From Hymenobacter sp. PAMC 26628 (GTDB lineage: Bacteria; Bacteroidota; Bacteroidia; Cytophagales; Hymenobacteraceae): a DNA stretch of 64,000 nucleotides. The translations under genes were made by a program, and so were the position numbers. How positions within the stretch are numbered: position 1 is the stretch's first letter; the number at the start of each line of letters is the position of its first letter. Below are positions 26,188 through 33,016 of the stretch, piece after piece. The notes beneath the pieces are model-generated. The model saw only the letters and a list, made by a program, of their open reading frames with translations, had not been told where the DNA came from and ran no database searches. The DNA lies in NCBI RefSeq assembly GCF_001562275.1, contig NZ_CP014304.1:868001-932000 (forward strand), read 5' to 3'.

Positions 26188-27453
26188 ATGACCGATTATC
26201 AAACCCGCACCGCCCACGTCCTCGCCCGCATTGAGGAATTGGCGGCCATCAGCGAAGACGATACCGGCGCCACTGTGACGCGCACCTTCGGCACGCCGGC
26301 TTTTGTGCGCGGGCGCGATTTGGTGCAAAGGTGGTTTGAAGCCGCGGGCCTGGAAACGCGCCTCGACGGCATCGGCAACCTGCGCGGGCGGTGGGCCAGC
26401 CGGCGCCCCGGGGCCCAAACCTTCGTGCTGGCTTCGCATATCGACACGGTGGTGAATGCCGGCAAGTACGATGGGCCCCTGGGCGTGCTGATGGCGCTGA
26501 ATCTGGTGGAAAATATTATTCAGCAACAAGTTGACTTGCCGTTTAACCTGGAGCTGATGGCCTTCAGCGACGAGGAAGGCGTGCGTTTTCACACTACCTA
26601 CTTGGGCAGCAAGGTCGTCACCGGCGCCTTCGACCCCGCGCTGCTGGCCAGAACCGATGCCCAGGGCATTACCCTGGCCCAGGCCATTGCCGCGATGGGC
26701 GGCGACGCCGCGCAAATTCCCGCCGGGGCCCTGCCCGCCGCCGAGTGGCTAGGCTACTTCGAGCTGCACATCGAGCAGGGCCCCGTGCTGTGGGAAAGTG
26801 GCGTGCCGGTAGCGCTCGTCACGGCCCTGGCCGGGCAGCAGCGCGTGGAACTGGCCTGGCAGGGCATGGCCGGCCACGCCGGCACCGTGCCCATGGCCCG
26901 CCGCCAGGATGCGCTGGCCGCCGCCGCCGAGTTTGTGCTCGCCGCCGAGGCCTTCGCGCTGGCCCACGGCCGCGGCCTGGTGGCCACGGTGGGCCAGCTG
27001 CGCATTGCCCATTCGGCCAGCAACGTCATTCCCGGCCACGTGGTGCACAGCCTCGACCTGCGCAGCCCCAACGCCGGCGAGCTGGCGGCGGCCTACGGGG
27101 CCCTGCACGCGCAAGCTGCGGCCATTGCCGACCAGCGCGGCTTGGCACTCGATTGGCAGCTGGTGCAAGCCACCGCGCCCGTGGCCTGCGACGCGGGCCT
27201 GAACGAGCTGCTGGCCCAGGCCATTGCCGCCAGCGGCTACCCCGTAGTGCGGCTGGTGAGCGGCGCCGGCCACGACGCGGGGCCCGCGTCGGCGGTGGCG
27301 CCGGCCACCATGCTGTTCATCCGCTGCTACAAAGGCATCAGCCACAACCCCTTGGAGAACGTGGAAGCGGCCGACGTGGCGGCGGCCCTGGAGGTAGCCG
27401 AACGCTTTATTTTTGAATTAAAAATTAAAAATGAAGAATTAAAAATGGTTTGA
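26188..27453 (+). CDS. allC: Allantoate amidohydrolase (M20 family)
   Basis: 421 residues. The two-metal site of the M20 hydantoinase/carbamoylase branch is visible: His in LASHIDTVVNAGKYDGPLG with the bridging Asp, Glu-Glu in AFSDEEGVRF, His in FELHIEQGPVLWE and His in KGISHNPLENVE. It turns allantoate into ureidoglycine, CO2 and ammonia. The C-terminal dozen residues (IFELKIKNEELKMV) are encoded by an AT-rich repeat quite unlike the GC-rich body of the gene, so the original end has probably been replaced. It is the only M20 enzyme in the window, so a second copy acting as ureidoglycolate hydrolase is not present here. Confidence 0.9.
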   Translation: MTDYQTRTAHVLARIEELAAISEDDTGATVTRTFGTPAFVRGRDLVQRWFEAAGLETRLDGIGNLRGRWASRRPGAQTFVLASHIDTVVNAGKYDGPLGVLMALNLVENIIQQQVDLPFNLELMAFSDEEGVRFHTTYLGSKVVTGAFDPALLARTDAQGITLAQAIAAMGGDAAQIPAGALPAAEWLGYFELHIEQGPVLWESGVPVALVTALAGQQRVELAWQGMAGHAGTVPMARRQDALAAAAEFVLAAEAFALAHGRGLVATVGQLRIAHSASNVIPGHVVHSLDLRSPNAGELAAAYGALHAQAAAIADQRGLALDWQLVQATAPVACDAGLNELLAQAIAASGYPVVRLVSGAGHDAGPASAVAPATMLFIRCYKGISHNPLENVEAADVAAALEVAERFIFELKIKNEELKMV

Positions 27454-27530
27454 AACAGCGAGCCCGTGGCCGCCCAAGCGCCAGCTTTGCCTAAACCAGC
27501 CACCCGTTCTCACCACCCAATTTTTAATTC
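27415..27530. repeat. AT-rich inverted repeat at the end of allantoate amidohydrolase
   Basis: GAATTAAAAATT at 27415-27426, a second near copy from 27436, and the perfect complement AATTTTTAATTC at 27519-27530. The left arm is read as the last codons of the upstream gene; the right arm lies just before the ureidoglycine aminohydrolase gene. Confidence 0.7.
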
Positions 27531-27543
27531 ATAAGTCAACCAA

Positions 27544-28290
27544 ATGAAACTTGGCTCTCTCACGCGCTCCGTTGTGCGGCGCAACCACGCCCTTATCGCG
27601 CCCGATGGCCACATCAACAGCAACGTGCCCGGCTGGACGGACTGCACCGTTAACGTCATCATCAACGAGCAAATGGGGGCCCGGCTCTGCCAAACGCTCG
27701 TTACGCTGACGGCGGATGGCAAGCTGACGGGCATGACCCAGGCCTCGCAAATTTTCTTCTACGTGGTGGCGGGCCAGGTGGAAGCCGCCGCCGACAGCAC
27801 CCACAAAACCCTGACGGCCGGGCAATTCGTGTACGTGCCCACTGGCCAGCCTTACCTGTTCCAAAACGCCACGCCCGGCACCCAGCTCCTGACCTTCCAC
27901 AAGGTGTACGAGCCGCTCGACGGCTACCCGGCGCCCGGCGTGCTGTGGGGCGAAAAGGACGACAGCCGGGCCCCCGTCTACATGAACGACGAGGCCCTGC
28001 GCATCCAGGAGCTGCTGCCCAATGAGTTGGGGTTCGACATGGCCGTCAACATTTTCACCTACCAGCCCGGCGGCAACCTGCCGATGGTCGAAACCCACGT
28101 CATGGAGCACGGCCTGCTTTACTTGCAGGGCCAGGCCATCTACCTGCTCGACCAGCAGTGGTACCCGGTGCAGCAGGGCGACGCCATCTGGATGGCCCCC
28201 TACTGCCAGCAGTGGGCCGCTTCCATTGGCAAGGAGCCCTCGGTCTACATTTATTACAAAAACGTGAACCGGTTCCCGACGGTGGTGTAG
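27544..28290 (+). CDS. allE: (S)-ureidoglycine aminohydrolase (bicupin)
   Basis: 248 residues forming two cupin barrels. N-terminal cupin: ASQIFFYVVAGQVEAAAD and LTAGQFVYVPTGQPYLF. C-terminal cupin: FDMAVNIFTYQPGGNLPMVE followed by THVMEHGLLYLQGQAIYLL, where Glu, His, His and the later Gln form the Mn2+ site in known ureidoglycine aminohydrolases. The substrate, made by allantoate amidohydrolase one gene upstream, is hydrolysed to (S)-ureidoglycolate and ammonia. The presence of this gene shows the pathway runs through ureidoglycine, not through urea release from allantoate. A family A palindrome follows it. Confidence 0.92.
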   Translation: MKLGSLTRSVVRRNHALIAPDGHINSNVPGWTDCTVNVIINEQMGARLCQTLVTLTADGKLTGMTQASQIFFYVVAGQVEAAADSTHKTLTAGQFVYVPTGQPYLFQNATPGTQLLTFHKVYEPLDGYPAPGVLWGEKDDSRAPVYMNDEALRIQELLPNELGFDMAVNIFTYQPGGNLPMVETHVMEHGLLYLQGQAIYLLDQQWYPVQQGDAIWMAPYCQQWAASIGKEPSVYIYYKNVNRFPTVV

Positions 28291-28307
28291 AGGTTGGGTT
28301 GCTCGGA

Positions 28308-28406
28308 TAGGCCGTCATGCAGCGCGCAGCGAAGCATCTTTCCCGCGTAACTAATCAGGATTACTACTGTAAAAAGATGCTTCGCTGCGCGCTGCATGAC
28401 GGCCTA
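28308..28406. repeat. Family A intergenic palindrome, copy 3
   Basis: Arms of about 33 bases beginning TAGGCCGTCATGCAGCGCGC, with the inner GAAGCATCTT/AAGATGCTTC block. Located between the ureidoglycine aminohydrolase and creatininase-family genes. Confidence 0.87.
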
Positions 28407-28444
28407 AAATGCCTCTCTATTGATTTAAACAGCCCCGACTACGC

Positions 28445-29212
28445 ATGACGCCCCGCCCCTACATCCTGGCCGAAACCACCTGGCAGTACGTGAAAGACGC
28501 CGCCTATGAAGTGGTTGTGCTGCCCTGGGGAGCCACGGAAGCGCACAACTACCACCTGCCCTACGCCACCGACAACATCCAGTGCGACTACATTGCCGCC
28601 GAGGCGGCGCGCCAGGCCTGGGAGGCCGGCGCCAAGGTGGTGGTCCTGCCCACCATTCCGTTCGGCGTGAACACCGGCCAGTTGGACATCACCCTCGACA
28701 TTAACTTGAATCCCAGTACGCAGCTCGCCATTCTGCGCGACGTGGTGCAGGTGCTGGCCCGCCAGGGCATTCCCAAGCTGCTGGTGCTGAACGGACACGG
28801 CGGCAACGACTTTCGCCAGCACCTGCGCGAGTTGCAGGCCGAGTTCCCAACCGTGTTCCTGTGCACCATCAACTGGTTTAAAACCGTGGACCGCAGCCAG
28901 TTTTTTACGGCCCCCGGCGACCATGCCGACGCGCTTGAAACCAGCGCCATGCTGCACATTGCGCCGGCCCTGGTGCGCCCCTTAGCGGAGGCCGGCCCGG
29001 GGCACGCCCGGCCGTTCCGCATTGAAGCCTTCCGGCAAGGCTGGGCGTGGGCCCAGCGCGACTGGAGCCAGGTAACCGCCGATACCGGCGCCGGCGACCC
29101 CGCCGAAGCTACTGCTGAAAAAGGAGCCGCAGTACTGGCGGCCACTACCCGCGCCATCGGCCAGTTTCTGATAGAATTGGCGGCGGCCGACCCGCGCGAT
29201 ATGTACGAATAG
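28445..29212 (+). CDS. Creatininase-family metal-dependent amidohydrolase; candidate ureidoglycolate-degrading enzyme
   Basis: 255 residues, full family length. Family metal ligands are in place: Glu32 and His34 in WGATEAHNYHLP, Asp43 in YATDN, His119 in LVLNGHGGND and Glu166 in GDHADALETS. In characterised creatininase a Glu two residues after this His also binds metal; here that position is Gly121, so creatinine is an unlikely substrate. The gene sits inside the ureide operon between ureidoglycine aminohydrolase and OHCU decarboxylase, isolated on both sides by family A palindromes. No ureidoglycolate lyase (AllA) or ureidoglycolate amidohydrolase is in the window, so this enzyme is a reasonable candidate for that step. 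The assignment is inference from context; the family is certain. Confidence 0.85.
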   Translation: MTPRPYILAETTWQYVKDAAYEVVVLPWGATEAHNYHLPYATDNIQCDYIAAEAARQAWEAGAKVVVLPTIPFGVNTGQLDITLDINLNPSTQLAILRDVVQVLARQGIPKLLVLNGHGGNDFRQHLRELQAEFPTVFLCTINWFKTVDRSQFFTAPGDHADALETSAMLHIAPALVRPLAEAGPGHARPFRIEAFRQGWAWAQRDWSQVTADTGAGDPAEATAEKGAAVLAATTRAIGQFLIELAAADPRDMYE

Positions 29213-29245
29213 GCGAATTAGAAACTATTTGAGATTAATAAAAAA

Positions 29246-29337
29246 GGTCATGCTGAGCGCAGCCGAAGCATCTCTCCCGCAGCAGTAATTATGATTGGTA
29301 GAGCAGTAGAGATGCTTCGGCTGCGCTCAGCATGACC
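29246..29337. repeat. Family A intergenic palindrome, copy 4
   Basis: Outer arms GGTCATGCTGAGCGCAGCC, inner GAAGCATCTCT/AGAGATGCTTC. The pairing extends outward into TAATAAA/TTTATTA. Located between the creatininase-family gene and uraD, so that gene has a copy on each side. Confidence 0.87.
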
Positions 29338-29401
29338 GCTTTATTAACTCAAACAGGAGCTTCTTAGCGGCTAATATTTTTCATGATGACGAGATTTTGC
29401 C

Positions 29402-29908
29402 ATGACCCTCTCTGACCTCAACGCCTTGCCCATTGCCGCCCGCGCCGGGGCCCTGGCTACCTGCTGCGGGGCCCCGGCCTGGGTGGGGGCCCTGAACCAG
29501 CGGTTTCCCTTCGCCACGGCGGCGGCGCTGCTGGCCGCGGCCGATGCGGTGTGGTACGGGTTGGCCGAAGCCGACTGGCGCGAAGCCTTCGCGCACCACC
29601 CCAAAATTGGCGACGTGGGGGCCCTGAAGGAGAAATTTGCCAGCACCGCCGCCTGGGCGGCCGGTGAGCAGGGCGCCGTGCGGCGGGCGTCGGACGCTAC
29701 GCTGGGGGCCCTGGCGGCGGGCAACGCGGCTTACGAAGCGAAATTTGGCTACATCTTTATTGTGTGCGCTACCGGCAAATCGGCCGATGAGATGCTGGCC
29801 CTGCTGCAAGCGCGCCTGCCCAATGCGCCGGCCGCCGAAATTCAAATTGCCACGGGCGAGCAGGCCAAAATCACGCGCCTGCGCCTTGAAAAACTACTTG
29901 CTTCATGA
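29402..29908 (+). CDS. uraD: OHCU decarboxylase
   Basis: 168 residues, all-helical family. The catalytic histidine lies in AFAHHPKIGD (His66), and the family end motif is seen in EIQIATGEQAKITRLRLEKLL. It decarboxylates 2-oxo-4-hydroxy-4-carboxy-5-ureidoimidazoline to S-allantoin, the last of the three steps from urate to allantoin. Its stop overlaps the start of uraH by four bases (ATGA), so the two are translationally coupled. The gene order uraD before uraH reverses the reaction order but is common. Confidence 0.92.
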   Translation: MTLSDLNALPIAARAGALATCCGAPAWVGALNQRFPFATAAALLAAADAVWYGLAEADWREAFAHHPKIGDVGALKEKFASTAAWAAGEQGAVRRASDATLGALAAGNAAYEAKFGYIFIVCATGKSADEMLALLQARLPNAPAAEIQIATGEQAKITRLRLEKLLAS

Positions 29909-30243
29909 GCCAAATCACCACCCACATCCTCGACACCACCCGCGGTGAGCCCGCCGCTGACGTCGCCGTGGCGCTGCTCGGCCAAGACGGCAGCGACTGG
30001 CCCGAGCTGGCCCGCGGCACCACCAACGCCGACGGCCGCCTGACCGACTTGCTGCCCGCCGGCACCGTGCTGCCCCCGGGCGTGTACAAGCTAAAATTCT
30101 ATACCCTGGAATACTTCACCAAGCACGGCCGGGCGTACTTCTACCCGTTGGTAGAAATCTGCTTCGCCGTGGCCGACGACGCGCACTACCACGTGCCGCT
30201 GCTGCTCAACCCCTTCGGCTACAGTACCTACCGCGGCTCCTGA
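29905..30243 (+). CDS. uraH: 5-hydroxyisourate hydrolase (transthyretin-like)
   Basis: 112 residues, the usual length for a HIUase. Active-site features are the N-terminal THILDTTRG with its His, Arg in the LARGTTNADGR segment, His in DAHYHVPLLLNPFGYS and the diagnostic C-terminal tetrapeptide YRGS, which separates HIUases from transthyretins. It hydrolyses 5-hydroxyisourate, the uricase product, to OHCU. There is no signal peptide, so it acts in the cytoplasm. It starts inside the uraD stop and is followed by a family B palindrome eight bases after its stop. Confidence 0.94.
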   Translation: MSQITTHILDTTRGEPAADVAVALLGQDGSDWPELARGTTNADGRLTDLLPAGTVLPPGVYKLKFYTLEYFTKHGRAYFYPLVEICFAVADDAHYHVPLLLNPFGYSTYRGS

Positions 30244-30250
30244 GCGCGCC

Positions 30251-30323
30251 GTAAAACGGAGGGGTCCTCCGTTCCCGCTTGAACGACCCGTACAACGACG
30301 AACGGAGTACCACTCCGTTTTAC
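30251..30323. repeat. Family B intergenic palindrome, copy 1
   Basis: Arms GTAAAACGGAGGGGTCCTCC... (30251-30273) and its complement at 30301-30323, 21 of 23 positions pairing. Located between uraH and the DUF6986 gene. A second copy lies at 35311-35414. Confidence 0.8.
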
Positions 30324-30335
30324 CCTTCCTACCCC

Positions 30336-31769
30336 ATGAAACTCAGCCTTCCCAGCACCGACCTAGCGGCCCTGCTTGACCAGCTCGGTGCGGCCAACCT
30401 GGCCTTCCAAAAAACCTACCCCGGCGACCGGCCCGACCGCCAGCCCGTGCACACCGTGTACGGCGGCGCCAACCTCTTCAAGGCCGACACCTGCGTGCGG
30501 ATGGGCGAAATTGCCCTGCGTAACCTCCAGACCTACGCGCCCAACTTTGTGGAGCTGGCCCGCGTGCTGCAACTGGCTGGCCACGAGCACTTGCCGGTGC
30601 TGGAGCACGACGTGGCAACCCTCACCGCCCGGCTCGACGCGCTGCCCGCCGGGGCCCGCAAGCAGGAGCCGGCCTGGCTGGCCTACTCGGTGTACAACAA
30701 GATTGTGCACAAGCTGAAGCGCGAGCCGGTGGAGGATTTTCGGATTGACTTCGAGGACGGCTTCGGCAACCGGCCCGATGCCGAGGAGGACGAAACCGCC
30801 GTGCGCGCGGCCCGCGAAGTGGCCCTGGGCATGCAGCAGGGCACGTTGTCGCCGTTCATCGGCATCCGCATCAAGCCTTTCACCGAGGACATGAAGCACC
30901 GCGGCGTGCGCACGCTCGACATTTTCCTGACCACGCTACTGGCCGAGACCGGCGGCCGCCTGCCCGACAACTTCGTGGTGATGCTGCCTAAGGTCACCAT
31001 TCCCGAGCAAATGGCCACGATGGTGCGCCTGCTAGAGCTGCTGGAAAAAGCCAACGGCCTGGCCCCCGGGGCCCTCAAAATGGAAACGATGGTGGAGGCT
31101 ACCCAAATCGTGATGGACGAGGAGGGCCGCAACCCACTGCTGCGCATCGTGCGCGCCGCGGAGGGGCGCTGCATCGCGGCGCACTTTGGCACCTACGACT
31201 ACACAGCCTCGGCTGGCATCACGGCCCGCTACCAAACCATGGCGCACCCCGTGTGCGACTTCGCCCACCACATGACCAAGGTGGCACTGGGCGGCACCGG
31301 CATATTCCTCTCCGACGGGGCCACCAACGTGATGCCCATAGGGCCCCACCGCGGCGATAACCTGAGTTTCGCGCAGCTGCGCGAAAACCAGGAAGCCGTG
31401 CACAGCGGCTGGCGCCAGGCCTACCACCACACCACGCACTCGCTCATCAACGGCCTTTACCAGGGCTGGGACCTCAATCCCGCCCAGCTGCCGATGCGCT
31501 ACGCGGCCACCTACAACTTCTTCCTCAGCAGCTACGAAGGGGCCGTGCACCGCCTCAAAACCTTCGTGGAGCGAGCCGCCATTTCCACCCTCACCGGCGA
31601 TATTTTCGACGACGCCGCCACCGGCCAGGGCCTGCTCAATTTCTTCCTCAAAGCCCTGAACTGCGGCGCCATTTCAGCGGAAGACATCGTGCCCACTGGC
31701 CTCACCATCGAGGAAATCGAAACCCGCTCGTTCTACCGCATCCTGGAAAGGCGGCGGCGGCATTTGTAA
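30336..31769 (+). CDS. DUF6986 family protein (CitE/malate-synthase-like aldolase fold)
   Basis: 477 residues from the ATG at 30336; the upstream in-frame start at 30279 would read through the family B palindrome. The sequence shows the HpcH/HpaI-CitE type of TIM barrel: DFRIDFEDGFGNRPDAEEDE (acidic metal region), GIRIKPFTEDMKHRG, VVMLPKVTIPEQ and KMETMVEATQIVMDE, then HFGTYDYTASAGITARYQ. Relatives of this uncharacterised family also occur beside purine-degradation genes in Actinobacteria. Condensing glyoxylate, the end product of ureide breakdown, with acetyl-CoA to make malate is an attractive role, but it is inference. It is the last gene of the plus-strand operon and is followed by a strong hairpin. 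Confidence 0.8.
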   Translation: MKLSLPSTDLAALLDQLGAANLAFQKTYPGDRPDRQPVHTVYGGANLFKADTCVRMGEIALRNLQTYAPNFVELARVLQLAGHEHLPVLEHDVATLTARLDALPAGARKQEPAWLAYSVYNKIVHKLKREPVEDFRIDFEDGFGNRPDAEEDETAVRAAREVALGMQQGTLSPFIGIRIKPFTEDMKHRGVRTLDIFLTTLLAETGGRLPDNFVVMLPKVTIPEQMATMVRLLELLEKANGLAPGALKMETMVEATQIVMDEEGRNPLLRIVRAAEGRCIAAHFGTYDYTASAGITARYQTMAHPVCDFAHHMTKVALGGTGIFLSDGATNVMPIGPHRGDNLSFAQLRENQEAVHSGWRQAYHHTTHSLINGLYQGWDLNPAQLPMRYAATYNFFLSSYEGAVHRLKTFVERAAISTLTGDIFDDAATGQGLLNFFLKALNCGAISAEDIVPTGLTIEEIETRSFYRILERRRRHL

Positions 31770-31802
31770 TCAATTAAACTTAAAACAGTCAATTTGCTAG
31801 GG

Positions 31803-31850
31803 CCCCGCCGCGGTTGTGCTTCCCAATAGGGAGCGGGCCGCGGCGGGGTT
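31803..31850 (+). terminator. Terminator after the ureide operon
   Basis: Perfect 11-bp GC stem (CCCCGCCGCGG/CCGCGGCGGGG) with a 24-base loop, followed by TT. Placed 34 bases after the DUF6986 stop. Confidence 0.6.
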
Positions 31851-31928
31851 CTGGCCGGTGGCACCGCCGGGCCCCAAATCGGCGAATCCAGGGTCCTGGT
31901 CCAGTAAATGAAAGAGTAATGAAGGATT

Positions 31929-31963
31929 TATTTTTGTTTTTTTAGCACAACATCGGTGCTAAA
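31929..31963 (+). promoter_or_regulatory. Rhodopsin promoter: -7 box TATTTTTG and adjoining inverted repeat
   Basis: TATTTTTG at 31929-31936 fits the Bacteroidota TAnnTTTG -7 element. Immediately downstream, at the expected transcription start, is a perfect 8-bp inverted repeat TTTAGCAC/GTGCTAAA (31941-31963, 7-base spacer). It could be an operator or the first hairpin of the transcript. No convincing -33 TTG was found. Confidence 0.45.
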
Positions 31964-32028
31964 CCGGTCGTATCGGGGGCTGATTACCTGCTTTTTCCAG
32001 CTTTTTATTTCATCTTACCCCCTCGGCC

Positions 32029-32865
32029 ATGACGTCCGCCACTGATTTTGTCCCAACCGCCGGTGAGGTGGGCATGCTGCCCATGGTCACGTATTTCATC
32101 ATGACCGTTACGGCGTATTGTTTTTTGGGAAACCTGGTGTTTAGTTTCCTCACCAATTCGAGCGTGGCCCCGGAGCACCGCATCTCGCGGTCCTACGGCG
32201 GCGTTATCTCGGCCGTGGCGGGGGTGTCGTACCTGCTCATCACCCGCTTCTACCACGGGATGCTGTTCGACCTCAGCCAAATTAGCTCGGCCGAGGGCCG
32301 CGAGGCGCTCCTCCGGCACAGCTACATCGCCATCGGGCAGTACCGCTACATGGACTGGGCCGTGACCACGCCGCTGCTGCTGCTCAAGGCCTCCTCGATG
32401 CTGCGCATCAGCTTCAAGGAAGCCGCGGGGGCCATTACGCTGATGCTGGTGGCCGACTTTTTAATGGTGCTGACGGGCTACATCGGCGAGCAGCAAATCA
32501 CGGCGACTGGCGACATTATCACCAGCGGCGTGCTGTTCTGGGGGGCTGTTTCCACGGTGTTTTATGTCATCGCCGTGGTCGTGCTCTACCGGCTCTACAA
32601 GCAGTTTGCCAGCCAGGGCAGCGACACCGAGCGCTGGGGCTTCAGGTTCATTGGCTACACCACCGTGACCACCTGGGGCGTGTATCCGGTAGGTTACCTG
32701 CTGACGCTCACCCACATCGACTTCAACTACCTTCACATCGCCTTCAGCGTCTTCGACGTGTTCAATAAAGTTGGCATCTCGGTGGTGGCCTACTTGGTGG
32801 GCAAGCGCCTGCTCGACGAGCGCCTGGACGCGAAGAAAGTGCTCGACGGGTATGCCGTGGCCTAG
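32029..32865 (+). CDS. Microbial rhodopsin, probable light-driven proton pump (DTK motif)
   Basis: 278 residues with seven predicted helices. Helix C reads RYMDWAVTTPLLLLK: Asp109 (acceptor, bacteriorhodopsin 85), Thr113 (89) and Lys120 (96, proton-donor position), a DTK triad as in Exiguobacterium sibiricum rhodopsin. Helix G has FDVFNKVG with Asp243 and the retinal Schiff-base Lys247. Helix B carries His76, matching the proteorhodopsin His that pairs with the acceptor. Leu117 at the spectral-tuning site suggests green absorption. Helix F keeps WGVYP. An inner-membrane outward proton pump is expected. No retinal-forming dioxygenase is in the window, so retinal must come from elsewhere. The gene lies alone between the two arms of the purine island. 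Confidence 0.93.
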   Translation: MTSATDFVPTAGEVGMLPMVTYFIMTVTAYCFLGNLVFSFLTNSSVAPEHRISRSYGGVISAVAGVSYLLITRFYHGMLFDLSQISSAEGREALLRHSYIAIGQYRYMDWAVTTPLLLLKASSMLRISFKEAAGAITLMLVADFLMVLTGYIGEQQITATGDIITSGVLFWGAVSTVFYVIAVVVLYRLYKQFASQGSDTERWGFRFIGYTTVTTWGVYPVGYLLTLTHIDFNYLHIAFSVFDVFNKVGISVVAYLVGKRLLDERLDAKKVLDGYAVA

Positions 32866-32938
32866 CGGAGAGGGGCCCCGGCGCGGCCTTACCGGTAGCG
32901 CTGGGCCCCTTTTCAGTAGCAGCTGCGCTCCGTGAAAT

Positions 32939-32995
32939 GCCAGTGCGGGTCGGGAGGAATTGCCCAGGCGGCAATTCTTCCCGACCCGCACTGGC
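32939..32995. terminator. Long hairpin between rhodopsin and xdhB, likely bidirectional terminator
   Basis: Two 26-base arms starting GCCAGTGCGGGTCGGGAGG, one mismatch, 5-base loop. It sits between the convergent rhodopsin and xanthine dehydrogenase genes. No T run follows, so termination is inferred from position and stem strength. Confidence 0.55.
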
Positions 32996-33016
32996 GTGGT
33001 GGGCAACGCGGTGCCC

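Noticed and set aside
8504..29337. Regularly spaced repeats suggesting a CRISPR array
   Set aside because: Copies are kilobases apart, each is an inverted repeat with covarying arms, and no cas gene is present.
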